Below, in pieces: positions 21,222 through 30,570 of a stretch of 64,000 nt of DNA. The notes beneath the pieces are model-generated. The model was not told where the DNA came from and did no database searches. It saw only the letters and a program-made list of their open reading frames with translations. The DNA is from Pseudoips prasinana (lineage: Eukaryota; Arthropoda; Insecta; Lepidoptera; Nolidae), in assembly GCA_951640165.1 (NCBI GenBank), contig OX621258.1, positions 9,261,501-9,325,500 of the forward strand, read 5' to 3'. Both the position numbers and the translations under genes were made by a program. Numbering within the stretch: position 1 is the first letter of the stretch; each line of letters opens with the position of its first letter.

Positions 21222-21496
21222 AAAGGTCACAGCTCATTAGAGCCACTCGGTTCCCACCCCGCACCGCCTCGTTGCACGGCGTCCACTAATTGTCGAAAGG
21301 TGGTCCACAGGTGGACGCCATGTTATCGCCAATAAACGTCCCGCAGTTAACCAGTTGACGACCCCGCGCGGTCAACGAGTGAACGCCGAGTGGTCAACGA
21401 GTGGACGTCGCTTGGTCCACGAATTGTCGAGTCGTGGGTGGGGAGCGGCGCATGAGGCGACAGGAGGCCGGGTGGCTCTAATAAGCTGTGACCTTA
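21222..21496. mobile_element. GC-rich foldback element
   Basis: Inverted ends AAGGTCACAGCTCATTAGAG and AAGGTCACAGCTTATTAGAG (read on opposite strands), extending to CCACYCGG. The interior is strikingly GC-rich with reiterated GGTCAACGAGTGGACG- and GGTCCACGAATTG-like motifs. Open frames across it look incidental. Superfamily unknown. Confidence 0.7.
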
Positions 21497-21564
21497 ACGC
21501 CATCTTGCCAAAACCTGCACGGCTTAGGCGGCAGGTATAACATATTGAGTGTACCATTACCAAC

Positions 21565-21866
21565 ATATGAGGCGCTCATAGCCAGTTTCACTCATCGGTC
21601 CGTAAGTGATCGGCGAGGGAAAGCACCTAGGCGCGCGGTCAGTCCATAGATGGGTGACCGTCAAATTGGTTTAATTTCTGAGCGTCTCCGTGCTTCAGAG
21701 GGCATGTTAAGGTATAGGTCCCTGTTGTTCTTGTTAGGAGACAGTAGTTGGTTCAAAAAAGAAAAAAGTCATCAATCCATGTCAGAAGCCTACTTACTGA
21801 GCCACTTGAACAACTCAGACACCAGAGTAACTACTGCCCATACAACAAAGAAAGAACATATGGCGC
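21565..21866 (-). repeat. Repeat E
   Basis: Reverse copy from CGCTCATAGCCAG through TGGGTGACCGTCAAATTGG, TTTCTGAGCGTCTCCGTGC and AACAACTCAGACACCAGAGT to ACTGCCCATACAAC. Confidence 0.75.
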
Positions 21867-22176
21867 TTTTAAAATTATTCTTTTTTGTAAGCTCTATCCA
21901 CTAGTTGTCTAAAGCAGTCGTAAAGCCAATTAGGCTCCTTAAATAAATCTGTGACTAAGGTAAAAACTACCGATACAATAAACTAAAAACAAATGGCTAT
22001 TCAGTTTTGCAGGAGGAAGAACGGGATAGTCTCGTAACTGGAAATTCCTCTTAACCAAAACGATAAGGTTTAAAGTATTTCATTGAGTGTTCACCGTTAG
22101 TAAACACTTCTCTTTAGCCAAAACCACCCTTCAAGTACAGTCGGTGCCACGTAAGACTGTCTTTACACTGCTTTTG

Positions 22177-22450
22177 GACGGGCCGGTTGGCGTGGTAGAT
22201 ACTTCTCTTCAACGCCGCAGGTCGTGGTTTCCATTCCCATCCAGGACAGATTTCGTGTGTGTCTTGTGTCTGGGTGCCATTATCTATATACGTATGTATT
22301 TACAAAATAAAAGTAGTATATGCAGTATATCAGTTATCTGATCTCTGCTTACTCTCTGCTTACTCTGCTTACTAAAAGCTCTGCTTAATTTACGATCAGA
22401 AGGCCGTGTGTGAATAATGTCCCAGGATATTATATTATTATAATAATAAT
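22177..22450 (+). mobile_element. SINE family A, near full length
   Basis: Head GACGGGCCGGTTGGCGTGG, degenerate box B CAGGTCGTGGTTTCC, body TCTGGGTGCCATTATCTATA, GTATATCAGTTATCTG and tail GTCCCAGGATATTATATTAT. It contains a small extra expansion of the CTCTGCTTACT unit. Confidence 0.85.
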
Positions 22451-22516
22451 TGTACTTTCCTGGTCGAATTTAGTAGTAGTTGTCGTCAAAGAGTATGAGT
22501 GTTTTCTCCTCATATT

Positions 22517-22689
22517 TCTTTACTATATAAAAATAAGTCGGGTTTTCCTTCCTGACGCTATAACTCCAGAACGCACGAACCGATTTCCACTGTTTTGCAT
22601 TCGTTGGAAAGGTCTCGGGCTCCTTGAGGTTTATAGCAAAGAACATTTATAAAATTTAACGCGGGTAACACCGCGGGGCACAGCTAGTG
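22517..22689 (+). mobile_element. Helitron, divergent subtype
   Basis: TC start, body unlike the two common types (ATAACTCCAGAACGCACGAA), but the same 3' end GCGGGTAACACCGCGGGGCA and CAGCTAG followed by T. Confidence 0.7.
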
Positions 22690-22739
22690 ACTTATATATA
22701 AAAGGTACAGAGAAAGAATAATAGGTAAGAAGTTTCTTA

Positions 22740-22815
22740 AGTGGTGACCGGAAGAGGCGCCGTGGCCAAGGGTCTTGCGAGGGTGGCTGGAAGCTGCTGA
22801 ATGCGAGATGAAGAC
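22740..22815 (+). mobile_element. RTE-type ORF 3' remnant
   Basis: Short stretch with GAGGGTGGCTGGAAGCTGCT, resembling the RTE C-terminal DDLVRVAGKRWMR coding region but from a different lineage. Confidence 0.5.
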
Positions 22816-22865
22816 CAGCTTCATCACATTCACTGAAACATAAGTAGTATGAAATGGCATTCATA

Positions 22866-23110
22866 GCTAAATGCTCGCACCAGTCCGTAAGCGAATGGCG
22901 AGGTTAAGCAACTAGTTTCGCGCTCCTTCCATAGATGAGTGACCACCGAAGTGGTTTAATTTCTGAGCGTCTCCGTGCTTCGGAGGGCACGTTAGCTGTC
23001 GGTCCCGATTGCAGCTATTGGGCAACAGTCGTTAAGCCATGTCAGAGGCCTACTGGGCGACTTAAAAAACTCTGAAACTAGGGTAACCACTGCCCATACG
23101 ATAGTAAGTA
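22866..23110 (-). repeat. Repeat E
   Basis: Reverse copy with GAGTGACCACCGAAGTGG, TTTCTGAGCGTCTCCGTGC, GGCAACAGTCGTTAAGCC and GGGTAACCACTGCCCATACG. Confidence 0.78.
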
Positions 23111-23635
23111 CTTAAGTGGTATGGTTTACTTATGTCATTAAATTTTTCTACCTAACAAGTTAGTTTTAATCATATGGAATAGTATAAAAAGATACTGACT
23201 GAGTTCAAACTTTTAGTAGACACACGCAAACCAACGATTACTTAATAATAAAGCGCACGATTCATAATAGCTAGACCGAGAGCTGAAGTACAAAGTGCGA
23301 TGAAATCTTAGATAGATCTCTAACTCATTGAAAAATTATAACGGGTAAATCACGTAGTAAATTTTTTGTTAGACTCTGCCAACATTTCTACTACTTAGGA
23401 GTATATAGTTAGGTGATCATCTTCAGGGCGAATGTGACCCGCAGGACATTGCGTCTTGTCTCGTACCGGACGGAGACGGGACGCGACAATCAACGATGCC
23501 GACATGGCGTTTCCCCATTTCTGATTACTGAGGTACTCATTTTCATTCCCAAGATGCCCTGTGGCTGCTTCTCTGCGACTAGAACGATTTTTTTTTATGT
23601 ATGTATTTTATATTTACGCGATTTCTCCGCTTTTT
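23111..23635. other. No gene recognised
   Basis: No coding region I can support. A moderately GC-rich patch at 23415-23540 is unassigned. Confidence 0.4.
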
Positions 23636-23697
23636 GTAAACTGATTTTGGTCATTCCTTTTTTCATCATCAAAAAAGAATTACCAAAATCTGTTTAC
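23636..23697. repeat. 27-bp arm palindrome
   Basis: Arms around GTAAACTGATTTTGGTCATT and its near-complement with a short ATCATC-type loop and about two mismatches. It abuts an RTE 3' fragment. Confidence 0.65.
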
Positions 23698-23702
23698 TGC
23701 AA

Positions 23703-23768
23703 AACAAAGGCCTCCCTCAAAGATTTCCACTATTGTCGGTCTTAGACTACCCGCATCCAGCGGTTTTC
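23703..23768 (-). mobile_element. RTE 3' coding fragment
   Basis: Reverse: AACAAAGGCCTCCCTCAAAG, CCGCATCCAGCGGTTTTCAG parallel the end of the 57-60 kb RTE frame. Confidence 0.7.
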
Positions 23769-23974
23769 AGCAACGTCACAAGATTCTTGGTGTCGCTTAT
23801 ATGGTTTTTAAAACAGCAATGCTCCCAGCATGTGAATTTATAGGGATGTAGACTGACTTAAAAAATGCACACAAAATTATAATTCAATTAGTATATTGAC
23901 ATGCTATTGCGAAGATACTAATTAAAATAATAAATTTTAGCCCAAATTCGGTCTCCAAATTGCGGGGTAATCGA

Positions 23975-24117
23975 TGTACAGACGCCAGCACATCAAGCTA
24001 CCACAATCTGTCAAATTTCCCCAATTGAAAGTGACCCTTATTTTTATGTGATAAAGTTGAAAATATATAAAAGAAATTTGACAGATTGGGGTTGCTTGAT
24101 GTGCTGGCGTTTGTACA
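23975..24117. mobile_element. MITE, TGTACAGACGCCAGCACATC family
   Basis: Foldback with about 45-bp ends (TGTACAGACGCCAGCACATC, AATCTGTCAAATTTC and complements). A second copy is at 48897-49030 and a right half at 46174-46258. No coding capacity. Confidence 0.85.
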
Positions 24118-24119
24118 TA

Positions 24120-25654
24120 AAATATTCCTCCTTTTTAAAGTCGGCAAAAACCTGTGACGGTGGATGAGAGGATATTATATTTTATATATCCCAGCTCCTT
24201 GCCTATTCGTCAGGAAAATAAGAGCAATATAAATGTTAGCTATGTTCTACAAAACGGATGGTTAACTTAACCTGTCATTAGAAGGATATGAAATATAGGA
24301 AACTGCACTTCGGTGACTACACCTTCCGTTTAACAGCGACTTTATAACGATGAGTATAAGGCTGGTTTTATATATTAGTACCATAGTTGTATCTACTGTA
24401 CTAAGAAATATGCAAATTTTACTTAAGCGTACGGTTTTCCGTAATAAGCGAAAAGTAATTTTCATTAATGGTTACAAATCTTAAGTTGCAAAAGTTTATA
24501 CTCAAATAAATCTATTATAAGCGCTTGTATAGAATAGTCAACATATTATTTCTACTACAAAAATGCTTATACAAAAATTGTTTTTTTTTTATTATTATTA
24601 AATATGTTTTCGTTTATCGTTAATTTAACTAAGCACATGTAATATTTATAATATTTTTTATCAGAGTGCTTATTATACTATAGCTTGTGAATTTATCTAC
24701 CTGCATTTTCTATGTTTCTATACGACTAAAAATTTTATCAGCGCGGCAGCGGGTGCTCTTGATGCCTGTCCCGAGACCCTAAAGCTGCACAATAATAGAT
24801 AGTAATTTAATAGAAAATTATATTTTTTTTGTTTATCATTTCAACCGTTTTTATTGTACTATTCTTTTTTCTACTTTCTTATATTTAATTTTAGACCAAC
24901 AGGCTAGTCTAATTATCATATTGCATGCGTATGTACAACTCATGTTTAACATATAAATTATCTTATTTTATCTTTTAATAATATTTTGAGCACTGCAGAA
25001 TAAACTTTTCCTTTTTTTAACCGTCTATTATACGGCTTTTCCTGTATTATGTGGTAATTCCAAATAATATCAAAAACTAATTTTATATTATAATTAATAA
25101 AACATTAAAATTCACGAGAGAGATAACGATGAGTTGAATTTTGGATCTAAAGATGTTTTTTCGAAATGTAGGTACTTTTTATTAAATAGGTTAAAAAATC
25201 GTCGAAATATTTGAATTTAAGAGTCTCACAGCAACGAAGTTGGACCTTTAAAATGTAACTTAACTTGCTTCTTATTTTTCCTTAAGAGAGTAGAAATACA
25301 TCGTATAAACTCACTACCTGCAACTCTGCAAGCGTTAATTAAGGGAATTCTTCACTTAATAGTTCTTGTAATGGGTAATTAGTAGCTTTTAATTTTATTT
25401 GTTACGGCAGTCTGCCGTTATATATTTTTATAGGTTCATTTATAAGAAGCAAAGGAAATTCATTGAGAACTTATTATGATACAAAGGATCAGGTTTTAGG
25501 CACTTCTTGATAATAAAAATGGTTTTAAATGATGATGATATGATCTGAACTTTATATAGAAACGTGGAAAAGCGTGTACATTATTATTTTTTTTACTATC
25601 ATTACATATTAATAATAGGTTTATTGCTCTTATCTAATAATTATTTTTATATTT
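24120..25654. other. AT-rich, no gene seen
   Basis: Long low-complexity-leaning AT-rich stretch with no coding region, RNA gene or repeat family I recognise. Confidence 0.5.
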
Positions 25655-25994
25655 GCATTATGTCCCCTGGTCGAATTTCGGACACGGAGTCCGGTCTCAA
25701 GCCAAGCCATTGCACGTGATATGTATATGTCAATACGTACGGGTTGAACACGGAGGCACTTTCTATTCCATCAGTCTCATAGCCCGATGGGACGATTAGT
25801 GACACGACCAGGAAGTGTTCATGTACAGGCGACGTCGGTAAAAAGTACCGTCAATTCCCAGACTTCGGGCTAATACTGAGTAATTTTCCATTACAAATAA
25901 TCCCAAAATCACTTTTTCGCTTTCTGGGATTTGAACCTGGGATCTCATTAACTATGGTTGGCCACCCTATCGCTAGACCAACGAAGCAATCTAA
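25655..25994 (-). mobile_element. SINE family B
   Basis: Reverse copy: CTGGTCGAATTTCGGACACG, GGCACTTTCTATTCCATCAG, CCCAGACTTCGGGCTAATAC, GGGATTTGAACCTGGGA, ATCGCTAGACCAACGAAGC. Confidence 0.85.
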
Positions 25995-26423
25995 TTTTAG
26001 AGACCAATTGCAAGTATTGTCATAATAACAATTAATTAGTTAACGAAATAATATTCATTTCAGTACTTCGGACGGGTTAATATTAACTAAAATAAGTATA
26101 CATAACAAAGATAAATTTGAAGTTCCTAAAAAAACCTTAATGCTCCCGCGGCCAAGAAACTTTCTGCCATTTAGAATACCAAACATTTAATTTTATTTGT
26201 TTGATCTTTAAGTTTTACAATTAAGTTAACCAATTTCTCACTAGACCTCATAGAAAAATCGTTTCGACGGTTTTATGAAAACATTAAACATCCTATGTAT
26301 TATTTAATATAATTTAACTTAATCGCTAAAGGCAACCTGATTAAGTTAAGTCAACCAGTCATTTGAATAACAATATACGAATAGTATTCACGAACCTACT
26401 TCTTTCTTTTAATGCTGACCGTA
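25995..26423. other. AT-rich, no gene seen
   Basis: Contains CTCACTAGACCTCATAGAAA and GGTTTTATGAAAACATT, which recur around 29745-30035, so part of a low-copy repeat. Confidence 0.45.
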
Positions 26424-26612
26424 CGTTGGTAAATGCCGACAGCAACCGAAGGAAATACACTAGAGTTAGTCTATTGTTTATTGTTGTCGCCACTCGAGAA
26501 CCTTTCTGCTCCATCGGCCGTCGGTTCTACGAACTATGTGCCCCGCATAGTTCGTAGAACAATAGACTAACTCTAGTGTATTTCCTTCGGTTGCTGTCGG
26601 CATTTACCAACG
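26424..26612. repeat. 55-bp perfect inverted repeat enclosing reversed RTE sequence
   Basis: Arms 26424-26478 and 26558-26612 are exact complements (CGTTGGTAAATGCCGACAGC at the outer end). Between them lie reversed RTE sequence (GTCGCCACTCGAGAACC, GGCCGTCGGTTCTACGA) and a second palindrome (15-bp arms 26524-26538 and 26546-26560). Confidence 0.85.
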
Positions 26613-26631
26613 GACACAAGAAGACAACGTT

Positions 26632-26824
26632 ATTTTCGAATCGGAAGACGCAGCGTGGGCAGGCCCCCTACAAGGTGGACCGACGATCTTGCCAGTGGCG
26701 CGGGAAGCCGCTGGATGCTGGCAGCGCGGGACCGGCTATTGTGGAGATCCTTGTGGGAGGCTTTTGTCCAGCAGTCATATCAGGCGTAAAACGTCCGTCT
26801 TACGGCTGATATGATGATGATGAC
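26632..26824 (+). mobile_element. RTE 3' end fragment
   Basis: Coding remnant matching GRRSVGRPPTRWTDDL of the full RTE, then TTTTGTCCAGCAG and a GATATGATGATGATG tail. The reversed RTE piece at 26479-26540 covers the stretch immediately upstream in the element. Confidence 0.85.
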
Positions 26825-27389
26825 GATTGTTGTCGACAGCACATTTTAGGCTTCGGTCGCATTAAGGTACTGTGACGACCTTCTTGGTTGCACACCTTCG
26901 TTCGTCCAAACAAACGTTTTAAAAAGAAATCGTTTGAAAATATTTCAAACGAAAACAAAATTCTTTTTTACAGTCAGTCTACGACAGAACCCTGGTAGGG
27001 AGCATTGTGACATACTATAGTGAAAAGTGATGAAAATATAAGTCGAATCTAAAGTCGATATTTTATTCCAATATTAAAAGATCCCGAAGATCTCGAGTAG
27101 CAGATCGTTATAGTACCATGTTCACCGGCAAATAATGATATGGATAAAAAGAAGGTTCCTGGGTAACAATCCGGAGACAAAGAGGTGGCGTTGTTACCTA
27201 GGAGGACACGTAAAGCTGTTAGCTAGAGCTAGTTTAAGCTATTTTGAATGGCCCTCCAAGTGGTAATTCATCTTCAATAAAAGGGTAGGGTTGAACATAA
27301 GTATTTTTGTTATTTATTGTTTAGGATAACATATTTAAATGAAAGTAAAATTACTTACAATGCAACCAGCTCCGTTAAATGGAAAATGT
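26825..27389. other. No gene seen
   Basis: No coding potential or known repeat. Confidence 0.45.
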
Positions 27390-27404
27390 AACTACCAAGT
27401 ACCT

Positions 27405-27894
27405 TTTTTTTTTTTATAAGGCAGGGGGAATGCCTTCGCATGCCACCCGCAAAAAGCGTCTGCGGGTGGGTATGTCGGACTTGCACCGACTAAACCTACC
27501 TGCCGTGGACTTCTCTTGGCGCCTGATGGGGGAGTCCCGGGAAAGCGGGTTTGCTGCTCCGGTACCCCCCTTTTGCGCCATGTCCCAGATGATCGGGACA
27601 CGTACCCTGGGAGGGCTCCTTTGGATTGCCCTCCCCTATTGCCGACTCCTGCCAGTACGGCACAGCGACTGCGCCACAAACAGATCGCTGTCATCCCGGA
27701 GCCGCTTGCACATGGCGGCAGTAGAGGACACTTCTCACACTGCCGCCGCGGCCCCGAGGGGAGTTGGGCTAACGGCTGCCGCCGCCACCCCGACGCCTCC
27801 TCCACCTACGAGCGGGATCGGCTCGTTCCCGATCCCGTTCGGCGGCCTCCTTCTGCAGCAAAGCTGCCTCACAGAAGGAGACCACGACGTCCCA
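27405..27894 (-). mobile_element. R1-like LINE 3' end with 15-bp TSD
   Basis: Flanked by AACTACCAAGTACCT at 27390-27404 and 27895-27909, with a poly(A) tail (T run on the plus strand). The GC-rich insert begins with coding sequence WDVVVSFCEAALLQKEAAER, a C-terminus I associate with R1-clade LINEs, then a roughly 400-bp 3' UTR containing CGGAGCAGCAAACCCGC and GGCGCCAAGAGAAGTCCACG. Retroposition is clear from TSD and tail; the clade is from memory. Its 3' UTR recurs at 29.2, 29.4, 35.1 and 4.7 kb. Several overlapping open frames are by-products of GC-richness. Confidence 0.82.
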
Positions 27895-27909
27895 AACTAC
27901 CAAGTACCT

Positions 27910-28154
27910 ATTTTCTAAAACTAAAATAAACAAATGAAGATGATGATGATGACGATGAAAAGTAAACAAATATATTAGTTAAAACTTTGTATGGGAACTT
28001 TAGATAAAAAATTTAAAACCGATAGAAAAATATATGCCTCACATAGTTGCGAGCCTAATGTCTATGAATTGATGGCATTTGCAAACAAAACTTTAATATG
28101 TAATTTCACCCACTTAGAGGTTGAATTTCTAATACGTTCAACAATATTTTTGCA
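27910..28154. other. AT-rich, no gene seen
   Basis: Short GATGATGATGATG run near 27940; otherwise nothing. Confidence 0.45.
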
Positions 28155-28238
28155 CTACCTATACCCCGCGGTTTTTTCCGCATTAATCTTTATAAATTAT
28201 AAGCTAAATGTTATTCGGACATATAAGCTGTATTACTA
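28155..28238 (-). mobile_element. Helitron 3' half
   Basis: Reverse: ATACCCCGCGGTTTTTTCCG then AATCTTTATAAATTATAAGC and TTATTCGGACATATAAGC, matching short-type Helitrons. Confidence 0.65.
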
Positions 28239-28239
28239 T

Positions 28240-28428
28240 AAAAACCACCCGCGGCCATATATTATAATTATGTCGGAGGGGTGCTGACTTGTAGCGTATG
28301 TGGTCGAACATGTGCTTCAAAGATAGGTTACGTCAGTCACCTGAGAGCACATAAACAAAGCTCTCAATAGTTAGTATCCAGTCGCTGAGGCCGAATACGG
28401 TCAGGATAGATAGAGATGGAGTTAGAAT
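28240..28428 (+). mobile_element. LINE C-terminal zinc finger and 3' end
   Basis: Encodes [19 protein letters not shown] then LRAHKQSSQ and stop (TAG at 28367-28369), a C2H2-like finger as found at the C-terminus of several insect endonuclease-RT proteins. Followed by GCTGAGGCCGAATACGGTCA and ATAGATAG repeats. It lies between two pieces of a Helitron. Confidence 0.65.
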
Positions 28429-28451
28429 TACTACAAAAATTCGTCAAAATA

Positions 28452-28497
28452 TAATACATCCATACTCACAAACTTTCGCATTTGTAGTAATAGGATT
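28452..28497 (-). mobile_element. Helitron 5' end fragment
   Basis: Reverse: ACTCACAAACTTTCGCATTT and GTAGTAATAGGATTT are the complement of a short-type Helitron start. Confidence 0.7.
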
Positions 28498-28619
28498 TGA
28501 AAATTAGAATGGAGAATAGATATTTATGTTGGCACAGACTTGAGCACAACAATATGACTCTTAGCTCAAAAGAAAAGAAAAATGGTCACTATTGCCGAAA
28601 AAGTAAGAAGTATACCTTG

Positions 28620-28856
28620 CCTCTGTGAATGGGACAACCGGAAGGGGATGACCTCGTCGAACATTCTCTGACCGAATCCGGGACGTTCTCAAGAAAGGGC
28701 AGGTCAGATGAACCCAAAACCAGCGAGCATGTATAAAGAATATAATGACAGTAATCCAGGCAAAAGAGGTCTGCAAAGATCGTGACGAATGGAAATCTGT
28801 TGTCTCTGCCTACCCCTCTGGGCAACAGGCATGATTTTATGTATGTATGTATTGCC
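28620..28856 (+). mobile_element. LINE 3' end, RTE-like
   Basis: Encodes KEVCKDRDEWKSVVSAYPSG then stop, followed by GGCATGATTTTATGTATGTA, a C-terminus and ATGT tail of a kind seen in insect endonuclease-RT elements. Upstream codons are broken. Confidence 0.55.
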
Positions 28857-28869
28857 GAAATAGTGACCA

Positions 28870-29200
28870 CTTTTTTACCATAAACATTACCATTACCATT
28901 TGTCCCATAATTTCAAGATTCTGTTGCTGACCGTACTTCCTCATTCATCAGTACAAGATAAGTATTTAGCAGGGAATCCAGTCTTGCATTGAATAGGTAA
29001 ACATTAACATACCTACATGTGTACGCGTTGTTTGTAAGCAAATGCAATCGTTGCAGCGCAAAGGTTTCCTTTGAAGTTCCAGACATTTCCAAGTATTGAC
29101 TGTACCTTTATATAGCACCAGCTAAACTAACACTGAATGCGCTTGTTACTGCTAATATTATACAACAACACGATGTGCAACTTAAGTTGCTTAGTTTACC
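28870..29200. other. No gene seen
   Basis: No coding potential or known repeat. Confidence 0.4.
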
Positions 29201-29204
29201 AATG

Positions 29205-29393
29205 AAATTGTGTCCCTCCCAGGGTACGTGTCCCGGAAAAAATTGGGGGCACCGCAGCAGCACACCCGTGTTCCCGGGGCTCCTCCCGTCAGTCGCCAAG
29301 AGAAATCCACGGCAGATTAGATTGAGTTGGTGCGAGTGCGACATTTTGCGGATGGTATGCGTATGTACTCACCCTGGCTTACCAAAAAAAAAA
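29205..29393 (+). mobile_element. R1-like LINE 3' UTR copy
   Basis: CTCCCAGGGTACGTGTCCCG, CGCAGCAGCACACCCG, CGCCAAGAGAAATCCACGG, then a CTTACCAAAAAAAAAAAA tail. Confidence 0.82.
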
Positions 29394-29404
29394 AATACAT
29401 TATA

Positions 29405-29573
29405 CAAAATGGGGACACCGGAGCAGCATACCCGCGTTCCCGGAGCTCATCCCATTAGGCGTCAAGAGAAGTCCACATCAGGTTATGTTCAGTCGGTGCG
29501 AGTCTGATATACCCACCCACAGACACTTTGGCATGGCATGCGTAGGTACTCACCCTGGCTTACCAAAAAAGGT
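29405..29573 (+). mobile_element. R1-like LINE 3' UTR copy, adjacent to previous
   Basis: CACCGGAGCAGCATACCCGC, GGCGTCAAGAGAAGTCCAC, ATACCCACCCACAGACAC, tail CTTACCAAAAAAGG. Same orientation as the preceding copy; an independent, diverged insertion or an old tandem. Confidence 0.82.
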
Positions 29574-29675
29574 ATATTAGGTAATAACATGATGTACAAC
29601 TTCAATTGCTTAGTTTGCCTATGAAATGGTGTTTAATACGTGTTAAAGTATTGAAATAAAGCTAACTAATTTAAA

Positions 29676-29760
29676 ATTGTGACTCATCAGGAGTTAAACA
29701 ATTTAATATTGTGACTCACTAGGCGTTAAACAATTTTCAATTGTAGATCACTAGACCTCT
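29676..29760 (+). repeat. 32-bp tandem repeat, about 2.6 units
   Basis: Units starting ATTGTGACTCA at 29676, 29708 and 29740, containing GTTAAACAATTT. Confidence 0.75.
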
Positions 29761-29799
29761 GAGAAAAATGTTTAAAGGGTTTTTACAATAACAGCTGTA

Positions 29800-30002
29800 A
29801 AAAGTCTACTATCGGATAAAAGCCTCCCCTAACAATTTTCTTAGAGGGATATGCCATAATTGCCAAGCTTGGCAGACGAGTTGGCGATAGCAGTAAGATG
29901 GTCATAGTACACAGAAGGAAGCTGCTGTACTTCCTCTGGTAGATATACCTTCGGGTCAACTTCTACGCCCCGGCCGAGATGAGATGGGGTGATGATATTC
30001 TT
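29800..30002 (-). mobile_element. Short RTE-related element
   Basis: Reverse: GGATAAAAGCCTCCCC, GAGGGATATGCCATAATTGC, AGTTGGCGATAGCAGTAAGA, GGGTCAACTTCTACGCCC, GAGATGGGGTGATGATATTC. Confidence 0.8.
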
Positions 30003-30085
30003 ATATTTTTGTTAAACGGTTTTATGAAAACATTATTCATCTAAGAAACGTGTACAGCATGAACTTATAAAATACACAAAATATA

Positions 30086-30171
30086 TTAACCGTTGACTGC
30101 CGCGATGACATAACAATAGATTTTTAATTGTTTGAAATCCGCGCGGAGTCCGGCGGCAGTCAAAGGGTTAA
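30086..30171. mobile_element. piggyBac-like mini-element
   Basis: TTAA at both ends (30086-30089, 30168-30171), then CCGTTGACTGCCG and CGGCAGTCAAAGGG as inverted ends of 13-14 bp. TTAA targets and C-rich starts fit piggyBac-type MITEs. Only about 78 bp between the TTAAs. Confidence 0.75.
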
Positions 30172-30302
30172 CTTTCCATACAAGTAACGGTCAGCTGATC
30201 CATTTTATATGGATATCCAAAACAATTTCGTATTCCATAAACGGGCTTTGTTGAATTTGTTCGGATTTACGGAAATAGCCCTCCATTAGTTTCCTCGACT
30301 TT

Positions 30303-30350
30303 AAGTACTTCAGAGTTTGTGGGTTCGATCCCCACCCAGGACAAAACTTG
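30303..30350 (+). mobile_element. SINE family A head fragment
   Basis: Contains GTGGGTTCGATCCCCACCC and AGGACA only. A second, reverse fragment of the SINE 3' part lies at 30505-30570 (AAACTAAGCAGATCTTC). Confidence 0.6.
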
Positions 30351-30570
30351 CGCTACTTTTATAAAACTGTAACAGAAGCATGTTTGTGCGTTGAATTTTA
30401 TAACTGTAAACGTTTATTTTATAAATAAAAAACTAAAAACAACCCAATTCCAATTTTAATCGAAAATCTCTAATTTGTAATAAATATTTTTTCTTTTTTA
30501 TCATTATTCGCAATCGGCCACCTGTTCCCAAACTAAGCAGATCTTCTACTATGGAAACCGGATAACTGTT

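Noticed and set aside
27379..27929. Overlapping GC-rich open frames on both strands
   Set aside because: They lie in the GC-rich 3' UTR of an R1-like insertion bounded by a TSD; only the WDVVVSFCEA end is credible coding.
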